NCBI GenBank assembly: GCA_934454035.1
Contig: CAKSFY010000043.1
Location: forward strand, 1-16,502
Direction of reading: 5' to 3'
Source of the DNA: an uncultured Clostridia bacterium
GTDB taxonomy: Bacteria; Bacillota; Clostridia; UBA1381
Length of the DNA: 16,502 bases
The notes beneath the pieces were generated by a model, which did not search any database, was not told the DNA's origin, and saw only the letters and a list, made by a program, of their open reading frames with translations. Positions within the stretch are counted from its first letter, which is position 1, and each line of letters starts with the position of its first letter. Made by a program: the position numbers and the translations under genes. This document shows, in pieces, positions 6,943-13,221 of the stretch.

Positions 6943-7713
6943 TTATTCAACTGATATAAGCCTTACATCATTTTTTTCAAGAGCATGCTGCCACTCTTCG
7001 TCAAGCTTTATATCCGTAATCATGCAATCAATATCCTTAAGACCGCCGATAGTCGGTATTCCCAATCTGCCGAATTTTTTTCGGTCACAAAGGAAAAAAT
7101 TCGACTCCGAGCAATCCATCATAGCTTTTTTAATTTCCGATTCTGCCTCCGATCGCTCTGTAAGACCTCTCGAAAGAGTAATCCCGGCACAGGAAAAGAA
7201 AAATTTATTGGCATAATAATACTTTCTGATTGTGTCCTCTGCCATTCTTCCCTCATAGGAAAGATTTTTATTCACCAGCCTGCCTCCGGTGCATATAACA
7301 CGAATATTATCATATTGACAAAGCTCGGAAACAACCCTCTCCGCATTGGTGATCACGGTAATAGAGCGTTTATCCTTAAGATTGCGTGCCAAGTGCAGGC
7401 AGGACGTACTTGCATCCAGAAATATTGTCTCGCCGTCCTTCACAAATTCAGCTGCACGCTTACCGATTTTTTGCTTGCCTTCAAAATTTACGGTATCGCG
7501 CTCATGCGTGCTCATATCGGCATCATTAATATCTTCAACCAATGTAGCCCCACCATAAGTACGCACCAAAACGCCCTGACGTTCAAGTTTTTCCAAATCT
7601 CCCCTTATAGTTTCGGTTGTAACATCAAATTTTTTGGCGAGCTCCAAAACGAGAACGCTTTTATTTTTCATTATCAGCTGTTCAATCCGGCTTCTTCTCT
7701 CTACCGCTAACAT
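6943..7713 (-). CDS. DeoR-family transcriptional regulator of the BMC operon
   Basis: The 256-residue product has the standard DeoR layout: an N-terminal winged helix-turn-helix (about 5-57, including VLELAKKFDVTTETIRGDLEKLERQGVLVRTYGGAT) and a C-terminal sugar-phosphate-sensing domain of the ribose-5-phosphate isomerase-like type (IFLDASTSCLHLARNL, then VITNAERVVSEL, and VRVICTGGRL-like strand). Family members usually repress sugar catabolic operons until a phosphorylated sugar binds. It is the last gene of the operon; its GAGGA ribosome site overlaps the pduT stop, so it is co-transcribed and probably autoregulated. A plausible effector is the aldolase substrate (fuculose- or rhamnulose-1-phosphate) or DHAP. 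This is inferred from context only. The tandem repeats at 16447-16479 are the best operator candidate. Confidence 0.9.
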   Translation of the reverse strand: MLAVERRSRIEQLIMKNKSVLVLELAKKFDVTTETIRGDLEKLERQGVLVRTYGGATLVEDINDADMSTHERDTVNFEGKQKIGKRAAEFVKDGETIFLDASTSCLHLARNLKDKRSITVITNAERVVSELCQYDNIRVICTGGRLVNKNLSYEGRMAEDTIRKYYYANKFFFSCAGITLSRGLTERSEAESEIKKAMMDCSESNFFLCDRKKFGRLGIPTIGGLKDIDCMITDIKLDEEWQHALEKNDVRLISVE

Positions 7714-7723
7714 ACAAAATTCC

Positions 7724-8269
7724 TCACATTACTGCTTCCCAAAGATCGGGATGCGGATTTGCTATTACCTCGGTATTGATTAAAACACCGTCCTCTGCTG
7801 CAAGATGAGCTCCTGCCTCAACCGCTGCCGTTACATCGGCAACCTCTCCCGTCATGGTTACAAAACATTTGCCGCCCATACCGCGTGCTACTCTGACTTC
7901 AATCAATTTTACCATAGCTGCCTTTACCGCTGCATCTGCCGCCATAATTGCCGAAGCTGCAGTAAATGTTTCAATTATTCCGAGTGCTTTTTTTTCGACA
8001 TTATCGGCTGTTCCGCACATTGCCTCAAAAACCTTCTCGCCTAAATTTCCGATAACAAATTTATCTATCAGTGAATCCTCCGCAAGCATTTCGGCACGGT
8101 CTACCGCCGCCTGAATGGATGATAAATCACCGCCGACAATGGTCACGAATTTTCCCGGGCAGACAGAGCCTGACTGCAAAAGTGAAATTCCCGCACTTTT
8201 AAGCATTTCATCGGTGACCTTTATACCCTTGCTGACATTTTTTACTTCTACTAATCCTATGGAATTCAT
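7724..8269 (-). CDS. pduT: Trimeric two-domain BMC shell protein, PduT-like with Fe-S cysteine
   Basis: The 181 residues contain two BMC domains in tandem (about 1-88 and 94-181), the arrangement of trimeric BMC-T shell proteins. It matches Salmonella PduT well from memory, including SVCPGKFVTIVGGD, where Cys37 corresponds to the cysteine whose three copies hold a [4Fe-4S] cluster in the trimer pore, and ARGMGGKCFVTMTGEV in the second domain. The expected role is to pass electrons across the shell, working with PduS, whose gene lies 13 bases upstream. The ATG follows GGAGG by six bases. Nothing is truncated. Confidence 0.93.
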   Translation of the reverse strand: MNSIGLVEVKNVSKGIKVTDEMLKSAGISLLQSGSVCPGKFVTIVGGDLSSIQAAVDRAEMLAEDSLIDKFVIGNLGEKVFEAMCGTADNVEKKALGIIETFTAASAIMAADAAVKAAMVKLIEVRVARGMGGKCFVTMTGEVADVTAAVEAGAHLAAEDGVLINTEVIANPHPDLWEAVM

Positions 8270-8282
8270 AAACTGCCTCCAA

Positions 8283-9614
8283 TTATCTCTCGATTACTAT
8301 ATAAGCATCCGTGATTTCTTTTACTTTTCCGTCTATGCTTGAATGAATAACTGCACCCAAAGCATTTTTGTCCGTTTCAGCTATCGGCGTACCCACGCTT
8401 ACCTTTTTGCCGACCTTTACAATCGGCGATGCAGGCTTGCCTACATGCTGCGAAAGCGGTATTGTCACGGTTTCGGGATTAAATTCTATATATTTTCGTT
8501 CAACATAATCGCGCACATATTTTCTTATTCCGAGTCTGTCCGCAAGTTTCTGCGAAGAAACAAGTCTTGACGCTCTCTCCGGGCGAACCGACTCCGGCGC
8601 TGTATTATTTTTTCTTCTGAATCCGTTTTTACCAAGCAGGCGCTTTACCTCCATTGAGATTGCCTGCGGATTAAGCATTTGCTGGCAGCCTATCACGGTA
8701 CAGACACCGCAGCCGCAGCACAATGCACTTTGCAGAAAGCTTTCCGCATTTTGAACCTCCTGCTGAGATGCCGCATGAACAGTCTTATTTACCCTTAAGT
8801 TATATCCGAGCAAATATCTGGGACAAACATCCGAACACATATGGCAATTGCAGCATGCAGCGGATGCACGCTTCAATGTCATGGAAAGCGGCATTTTTTT
8901 GCGCTGAATCACCGAATGAGTCTCGGGGAACAGCAAAAGACCCTTTGTTGTCTTTTTAACAACCGCCGTTTCGGGATCTATAAGCCTGCCCATCATAGGT
9001 CCGCCGTCAATTACGCATTTGCCTGTTGTGCTGATACCGCACTTTGCCAAAAGCTCAGCAACATTCATACCTATAGGCACCTTTACGGTCATTGCTTCAT
9101 CCACATCGCCGCTTATCGTGACATATTTGTCGGTGACTGCTTTTCCTTCTGTTATTGCTTTATGAATATTATAAACTGTCTCAACATTTATTACCATTAC
9201 TCCGACCATAATCGGAATACTGCCCTCGGGAATTATTTTCCCGGTGGTTTCATAAGTAAGCACCACTTCATCACCGGCAGGATAAATGTCGGGAATTTCA
9301 TGAATTTTCACTTTCGTTCCTTCAAGAGACTTGACAATATCACTGTCCAGAAGGTGCATATTTTTACCCTTAATGCCGATTATGGCTTCATCTGCTTCCA
9401 TTGCGTCTGCCAGTATATTTAAAGTATCAACCAATGCAGCAAGATGCTTTTCAAGAATGTGATGGTCAACCATCATAAGCGGCTCACATTCCGCCGCATT
9501 CACAACAATTTGCTTAACATCCTTAGAAAATTTCTTATGAGTCGGAAAGCCTGCGCCGCCCGCGCCGACAATTCCGGCATTATATGTAATTTGGCAAAGC
9601 TCATCAAATGTCAT
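8283..9614 (-). CDS. pduS: PduS-like RnfC-family flavin/iron-sulfur NADH dehydrogenase
   Basis: The 443-residue product has the RnfC/PduS layout. A glycine-rich nucleotide-binding segment (GIVGAGGAGFPTHKK, 14-28) comes first, then an SLBB-like region (about 165-215) and two Fe-S motifs. The first is C254-x2-C257-x2-C260-x3-C264 followed by Pro. The second is C299-x2-C302-x2-C305 with a fourth cysteine at 310, one residue further than usual. A C-terminal barrel-sandwich-like region (about 390-443) follows. In Pdu systems PduS oxidises NADH, reduces cobalamin for PduO and docks on PduT. Adjacent pduT and the operon's PduO-type gene fit that partnership; NAD recycling through the shell is the alternative. 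The start ATG is preceded by AAAGGGG with about nine bases between. Confidence 0.93.
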   Translation of the reverse strand: MTFDELCQITYNAGIVGAGGAGFPTHKKFSKDVKQIVVNAAECEPLMMVDHHILEKHLAALVDTLNILADAMEADEAIIGIKGKNMHLLDSDIVKSLEGTKVKIHEIPDIYPAGDEVVLTYETTGKIIPEGSIPIMVGVMVINVETVYNIHKAITEGKAVTDKYVTISGDVDEAMTVKVPIGMNVAELLAKCGISTTGKCVIDGGPMMGRLIDPETAVVKKTTKGLLLFPETHSVIQRKKMPLSMTLKRASAACCNCHMCSDVCPRYLLGYNLRVNKTVHAASQQEVQNAESFLQSALCCGCGVCTVIGCQQMLNPQAISMEVKRLLGKNGFRRKNNTAPESVRPERASRLVSSQKLADRLGIRKYVRDYVERKYIEFNPETVTIPLSQHVGKPASPIVKVGKKVSVGTPIAETDKNALGAVIHSSIDGKVKEITDAYIVIER

Positions 9615-9641
9615 TCCAAGCTACCCCTTTTTTATATATTT

Positions 9642-9902
9642 TCAGCTCTGTTTTTCATCGACAATTCCTACAATTGCCGCGTCAACCGGTGCGTCGCTTC
9701 TGCTGATTCCGAGTCTTGCGGCACTGCCAGTTGCTATAATAACCTTTTCGCCCACTCCGGCACCTACTCCGTCAACCGCGAGAAGATACTTATCGGTAAG
9801 CATATTATTTTCTATCAGCTGCACCGTCAGAAACTTAAATCCGACCAGCTTTTCGTTTTTGCTTGTCGATATAATACTGCCGGTAACTTTTGCTAACAGC
9901 AT
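9642..9902 (-). CDS. pduN: EutN/PduN-type pentameric BMC vertex protein (BMC-P)
   Basis: The protein has 86 residues from the preferred ATG at 9902. The pattern LLAKVTGSIISTSKNEKLVGFKFLTVQ, GVGAGVGEKVIIATGSAAR and VDAAIVGIVDE is the EutN/CcmL/PduN family, whose pentamers close the shell vertices. AAAGGA lies about nine bases before this ATG; a TTG three codons earlier would overlap the site and is less likely. It is the only vertex protein in the window. It sits between pduL and pduS, spaced 39 and 27 bases, in one operon. Confidence 0.95.
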   Translation of the reverse strand: MLLAKVTGSIISTSKNEKLVGFKFLTVQLIENNMLTDKYLLAVDGVGAGVGEKVIIATGSAARLGISRSDAPVDAAIVGIVDEKQS

Positions 9903-9941
9903 ATATTTCAATCCTTTCTTAACCAGGAATTTTTTTCAAAA

Positions 9942-10586
9942 CTATTTCGTTAATATTATTACCCGATCTCCGTTTTTGATAGCCGCAGCGTTTGCATCGT
10001 CCGTATCAATATGCATTTCCGTATCGAAATCATCACGAACACGCACTTGTACATCATAATAACGTGTCGGTTTTGTATTCTGAATTTCAACATCTACCAG
10101 GTCATTGTCCGAAATTCCGTATTTTGCCGCATCTTGAGGAGTCATATGTATATGTCTGTTGGCAATGATGCAGCCTTCGTTTAAAAATACGCTCCCTTTA
10201 GGTCCTACAAGCGCCATAGGAGCACTGCCCTTGATTTTGCCCGACGGACGGACCGGCGGACTGACTTTCAGCTTAAATGTGTCTGTTCTTGATATTTCTA
10301 TCTGTGATTCGGGACGGACAGGTCCCAAAACGCGTACACCCTCTATTGTTCTGAGAGAAGGGCTGACCAGTGTTACACACTCCTCGGCGGCATATTGGTC
10401 ACCCATAAGCTTTTTCTTTGGAGTGAGTTCATAGCCTTTTCCGAAAAGAGTATCCAAATCGGCTCTTGACAGATGTACATGACGTGCGGAAACACCAACC
10501 TTTATATCAGCCGAATTTTCATTGTCTTTATTGAGTATTTTTATTACGTTTTCAGTTATTAAATTAACCAAGTTTGAATCTGTCAT
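9942..10586 (-). CDS. pduL: PduL-type phosphotransacylase with N-terminal targeting helix
   Basis: PduL interconverts acyl-CoA and acyl phosphate, recycling CoA inside the compartment; it is unrelated to Pta. The 214-residue product shows the two PduL zinc-binding repeats: VSARHVHLS (His36, His38) and IIANRHIHMTPQDAA (His145, His147), with MHIDTDDANAA (His192) near the end. The first 20 residues, NLVNLITENVIKILNK, form an amphipathic helix that precedes the core, as expected of an encapsulation peptide. The ATG follows GGAGG by seven bases. A 16-bp hairpin separates it from the shell genes upstream. Substrates may be propionyl-CoA or lactyl-CoA depending on whether a diol dehydratase exists. 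No acyl-phosphate kinase gene is in the window. Confidence 0.95.
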   Translation of the reverse strand: MTDSNLVNLITENVIKILNKDNENSADIKVGVSARHVHLSRADLDTLFGKGYELTPKKKLMGDQYAAEECVTLVSPSLRTIEGVRVLGPVRPESQIEISRTDTFKLKVSPPVRPSGKIKGSAPMALVGPKGSVFLNEGCIIANRHIHMTPQDAAKYGISDNDLVDVEIQNTKPTRYYDVQVRVRDDFDTEMHIDTDDANAAAIKNGDRVIILTK

Positions 10587-10611
10587 AAATAAGCCTCCAG
10601 TAAAGTAATTT

Positions 10612-10649
10612 TATTGTCAAAGCCGTATGTGTTTACGGCTTTGACAATA
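10612..10649 (-). other. Intercistronic 16-bp perfect hairpin between shell genes and pduL
   Basis: TATTGTCAAAGCCGTA (10612-10627) pairs perfectly with 10634-10649 around a six-base loop. Neither strand has a T-run after the stem, so it is not a standard terminator. Placed after the shell-protein genes, it may protect the upstream mRNA or mark a processing site that keeps shell proteins more abundant than the genes that follow. Partial termination cannot be excluded. Confidence 0.7.
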
Positions 10650-10659
10650 TTCGTACAGA

Positions 10660-10935
10660 TTAAAGAGCCGGCAAAATCTTTTCAACATCGCCGTGAGGAC
10701 GGGGAATTACATGTACAGATACGAGCTCGCCCAATTTTGAACCTGCAGCTGCTCCTGCATCTGTTGCAGCCTGAACTGCTCCTACATCGCCTCTTACCAT
10801 AACAGTTACCAATCCCGAACCGATTCTCTCTGTTCCGATTAATGTAACATTTGCAGCCTTAACCATTGCATCGGCAGCTTCAATTGCAGCTACCAAACCT
10901 CTTGTTTCTACCATTCCTAATGCTTCTACAGCCAT
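10660..10935 (-). CDS. BMC-H hexameric shell protein, PduA/PduJ-like
   Basis: This 91-residue single BMC domain is canonical: EALGMVETRGLVAAIEAADAM, KAANVTLIGTERIGSGLVTV with the GSG pore loop of PduA/PduJ, VRGDVGAVQAATDAG, and VIPRPHGDVEKILP at the end. Hexamers tile the shell facets and the pore passes small substrates. The ATG follows AGGAGG by eight bases, a strong site consistent with high expression. It is about three-quarters identical by eye to the BMC-H encoded at 11354-11623, so the two probably arose by duplication. It is the last shell-facet gene before the intercistronic hairpin. Confidence 0.96.
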   Translation of the reverse strand: MAVEALGMVETRGLVAAIEAADAMVKAANVTLIGTERIGSGLVTVMVRGDVGAVQAATDAGAAAGSKLGELVSVHVIPRPHGDVEKILPAL

Positions 10936-10953
10936 TGTGATAACCTCCTGTTT

Positions 10954-11316
10954 TTATCTTTGTTTTGGTTTTCTGCCCCTTTTTGCGGGGACTTTTTTAT
11001 CTGAAGCCTTTTCGGCTTTAGAATCTTCTTTTTTTTCCTCCTCGTCAAGATGAAGGAATTTAAATATCTCCGGATGCGGACGGGCGATAACCTCTGCCGC
11101 CTTAAAGCATCCGACCTGCTTTGCAAAGCTTTTGCCTGCCTCAACCGACGCGGTGACCGCCGAGACATTACCCTTTACAACAATTGTAACCAGTCTGCCG
11201 CCGAGTCTGCGTTCGGTTGCGGCAAATTCAACATCTGCCGCTTTAAGCATTTCATCAGCCATCGTTATTGCATGACCGAGTGATGATACTTCTACCAATC
11301 CTAATGAAAAGCTCAT
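10954..11316 (-). CDS. BMC-H shell protein with charged, AT-hook-like C-terminal tail
   Basis: Residues 1-90 form a single BMC domain (GLVEVSSLGHAITMADEMLKAA, RRLGGRLVTIVVKGNVSAV, EVIARPHPEIF). The pore loop reads GGR instead of GSG. A 30-residue tail follows, rich in Glu, Lys and Asp and ending in a basic stretch with RGRKP (113-117). It recalls PduK, a BMC-H with a C-terminal extension, but the PduK-type cysteine motif is absent. The tail should be disordered; it may recruit cargo, link compartments to other structures or bind nucleic acid, none of which is shown. The start is an ATG nine bases after AAAGGA. The tail-encoding DNA lies in the operon between two ordinary BMC-H genes. Confidence 0.93.
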   Translation of the reverse strand: MSFSLGLVEVSSLGHAITMADEMLKAADVEFAATERRLGGRLVTIVVKGNVSAVTASVEAGKSFAKQVGCFKAAEVIARPHPEIFKFLHLDEEEKKEDSKAEKASDKKVPAKRGRKPKQR

Positions 11317-11353
11317 TTTAAACCATCCTTTCTATCGGGATATATAAGCTTTG

Positions 11354-11623
11354 TTATATGGTCGGCAGAATTTTTTCAACATCGCTGTGAGGACGGGGAA
11401 TTACATGTTTTGCAACCAATTCGCCCAAACGGCTTGCAGCTTCTGCACCTGATTCTACAGCTGCCTTAACTGCGCCGACATCACCTCTTACGATAACGCT
11501 TACCAAGCCCGAACCGATTTTTTCGGTTCCGACCAATGTAACATTTGCAGCCTTTGTCATAGCGTCGGCTGCTTCGATTGAAGCTGTCAAGCCTCTTGTT
11601 TCAATCATTCCCAATGCTTCCAT
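11354..11623 (-). CDS. BMC-H hexameric shell protein, PduA/PduJ-like paralogue
   Basis: The 89-residue domain is nearly the same as the one encoded at 10660-10935: ALGMIETRGLTASIEAADAM, TEKIGSGLVSVIVRGDVGAVKAA and HVIPRPHSDVEKILP, with the same GSG pore loop. Differences cluster at positions likely to face the lumen or cytosol surface (for example K/Q, S/T and E/D changes), so the two could assemble in the same shell with slightly different properties. The ATG follows GGAGG by nine bases. It lies 30 to 40 bases from the neighbouring shell genes. Confidence 0.96.
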   Translation of the reverse strand: MEALGMIETRGLTASIEAADAMTKAANVTLVGTEKIGSGLVSVIVRGDVGAVKAAVESGAEAASRLGELVAKHVIPRPHSDVEKILPTI

Positions 11624-11645
11624 TTACTGTTTCCTCCATAAATTA

Positions 11646-11984
11646 TTACTTATTGTTCTTTATATGTCCGAGTCTGTCTCTGCCTACGCTGCATCTTCTT
11701 GCCATTTTTTCGGCATCCTCTGTCGGTCGTGCGATAATATGCGACTGAATAAGTCCCGTACAAGACTCTGCCGCAGCCTTTCCTGCTTCTACTGCGGCTT
11801 CAACCGCCGAAACGCTGCCTTGAACCTTAACGCACATTATCAGCGGAACTTCAACCGTTTCCGCATTTGCCGGCTTATTTGAGTCTATGGCAATTACCTT
11901 TACATCAGCAGCCTTTGCAGCTGCATCCGCAACCTTAATTGCGCAGACAAATCCGAAAATCTCTATAATGCCGATTGCATCCAT
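11646..11984 (-). CDS. Divergent BMC-H shell protein with altered pore loop and short tail
   Basis: The 112 residues begin as a BMC domain (AIGIIEIFGFVCAIKVADAAAKAADVKVIAI) and end it with SHIIARPTEDAEKM. Between them the pore region is replaced by DSNKPANAETVEVPLIMCVKV, longer than the usual loop and lacking the GSG or GGK pore motif. A short basic tail (about 96-112, RRCSVGRDRLGHIKNNK) follows. The hexamer pore should therefore be unlike that of its neighbours, perhaps selective for another metabolite or closed. The AGGAG site overlaps the stop codon of the alcohol dehydrogenase gene, nine bases before the ATG, so the two are translated in tandem. This is the first shell gene of the operon. 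Confidence 0.9.
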   Translation of the reverse strand: MDAIGIIEIFGFVCAIKVADAAAKAADVKVIAIDSNKPANAETVEVPLIMCVKVQGSVSAVEAAVEAGKAAAESCTGLIQSHIIARPTEDAEKMARRCSVGRDRLGHIKNNK

Positions 11985-11987
11985 AAA

Positions 11988-13199
11988 TTATATCTCCTTG
12001 TTAATATAAGCAATTTTAAGACCCTTTTGAGCAAGATTTGTTTCAAGAGCTTCATTCATTTCGTCAAGACCGAAACGGTGAGTAATAAGCTCCTTAATCG
12101 GTAAGCCGATTGCCTGTGCTCGCTTTAAGAAATCAAAGGTTGTTGCATAGTCTCTGAGAGTGTATACCCATGAGCCGACAAGTGTAATTTCCTTTGAGCA
12201 AAGGTCAAAATGCGGATTGATTGTTGCGTCTCCGCCGTTGATGAAGAATCCAAGCTCGCAAAGTCCGCCGCCGTTTCTGATAAACTTGTAAATGTTGCTG
12301 TGAGCTATCGGCGAGCCTGTGCACTGGAATGCAAAATCTGCAAGATAACCGCCGTTTGCTTCTTTGACAGCTTCGGTCAATGCTTCAATTCCCTTATGCT
12401 GCATAAAGTTTACAGTGCTTCCTGCACCCATTCTCTTTGCAAATTCAAGTCTTTGGTCGTTTCCGTCAACGGCTACGATATTTTCAATACCCATTGTGCG
12501 GAGAACCGCTATGCATATAAGACCGATAGGTCCGCAGCCCTGTACAACCACTCTTGAGTTAAATCTCAAAATTCCTGTTGTTTTTGCTCTTTCAACTGCA
12601 TGAATCAATACTGCACACGGCTCAATCAAAATTCTCGAATCCAGGTCAAGGTCACTGACGTTAAATACAGTTGAACCGCCTCTTATAAATATGTAATTTG
12701 AGAACCAGCCGTTTAAGTGATAATCATCATCCGGAATAAGTCCGTAAACGTCCGCAGCGCCTACATTCTGCTTATTCAAATCAAAAACAGTTATTTCCGG
12801 ATCGTCTTTGAAAATCATGCAGGTAACAACCTTGTCGCCGACATGAAGCGGCTTTCCTGCGCTGTCCTTTTTAACATTCTTACCCATTTTAACTATCTCG
12901 CCGGTACCCTCGTGACCGAGTGCAACCGGAATAAGTCCGAACGGGTCGCATTTGAACTCATGTCCGTCTGTTCCGCATACTCCGCAGCCCTCAACTCTGA
13001 CTAAAATATCGTCATCGCCAACCTCGGGAATAGGAAATTCTTTAACCTCGAACTTCTTCAAATCGGTAAGCATTGCAACTCTTGCCGTTTTGGGAATGTC
13101 GCCGGATTTTGCCGGAGCTTTCGCAGCTTTTGATTCACTGCCCATTTCTTTCAAAACCGCCTGAACCAAAGCTTCTATATTATGTTCGCTGAAATCCAT
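11988..13199 (-). CDS. Zinc-type (MDR) alcohol dehydrogenase with N-terminal targeting helix
   Basis: From the ATG at 13199, placed eight bases after AAAGGAG, the product is 403 residues; the open frame extends upstream but without a ribosome site. Residues 7-19 (NIEALVQAVLKEM) are an amphipathic helix followed by an Ala/Lys linker, a typical encapsulation peptide. The catalytic domain has GCGVCGTDGHEF (Cys75), GHEGTGEIV (His96, Glu97), a Rossmann motif VVQGCGPIGL (221-226), and EPCAVLIHAVERA as the further zinc-ligand region. The four-cysteine structural zinc lobe of classic alcohol dehydrogenases is missing. The likely role is NADH-dependent reduction of an aldehyde (lactaldehyde to 1,2-propanediol, or propionaldehyde to propanol), regenerating NAD inside the shell. 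It replaces the iron-type PduQ of classic pdu operons. The exact substrate is inferred from context. Confidence 0.9.
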   Translation of the reverse strand: MDFSEHNIEALVQAVLKEMGSESKAAKAPAKSGDIPKTARVAMLTDLKKFEVKEFPIPEVGDDDILVRVEGCGVCGTDGHEFKCDPFGLIPVALGHEGTGEIVKMGKNVKKDSAGKPLHVGDKVVTCMIFKDDPEITVFDLNKQNVGAADVYGLIPDDDYHLNGWFSNYIFIRGGSTVFNVSDLDLDSRILIEPCAVLIHAVERAKTTGILRFNSRVVVQGCGPIGLICIAVLRTMGIENIVAVDGNDQRLEFAKRMGAGSTVNFMQHKGIEALTEAVKEANGGYLADFAFQCTGSPIAHSNIYKFIRNGGGLCELGFFINGGDATINPHFDLCSKEITLVGSWVYTLRDYATTFDFLKRAQAIGLPIKELITHRFGLDEMNEALETNLAQKGLKIAYINKEI

Positions 13200-13221
13200 G
13201 TTTGTTTCTCCTTTCATTTTA

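Noticed and set aside
6711..6950. 79-residue minus-strand open frame between the DeoR and acyltransferase genes
   Set aside because: It overlaps the terminator hairpin and the acyltransferase promoter, lacks a ribosome site and encodes low-complexity sequence derived from those elements.
6985..7710. 241-residue plus-strand open frame opposite the DeoR gene
   Set aside because: It is fully antisense to a DeoR gene with intact domains, and its product resembles no family.
8841..9422. 193-residue plus-strand open frame opposite pduS
   Set aside because: It is antisense to pduS with its conserved Fe-S motifs and has no ribosome site or recognisable domain.
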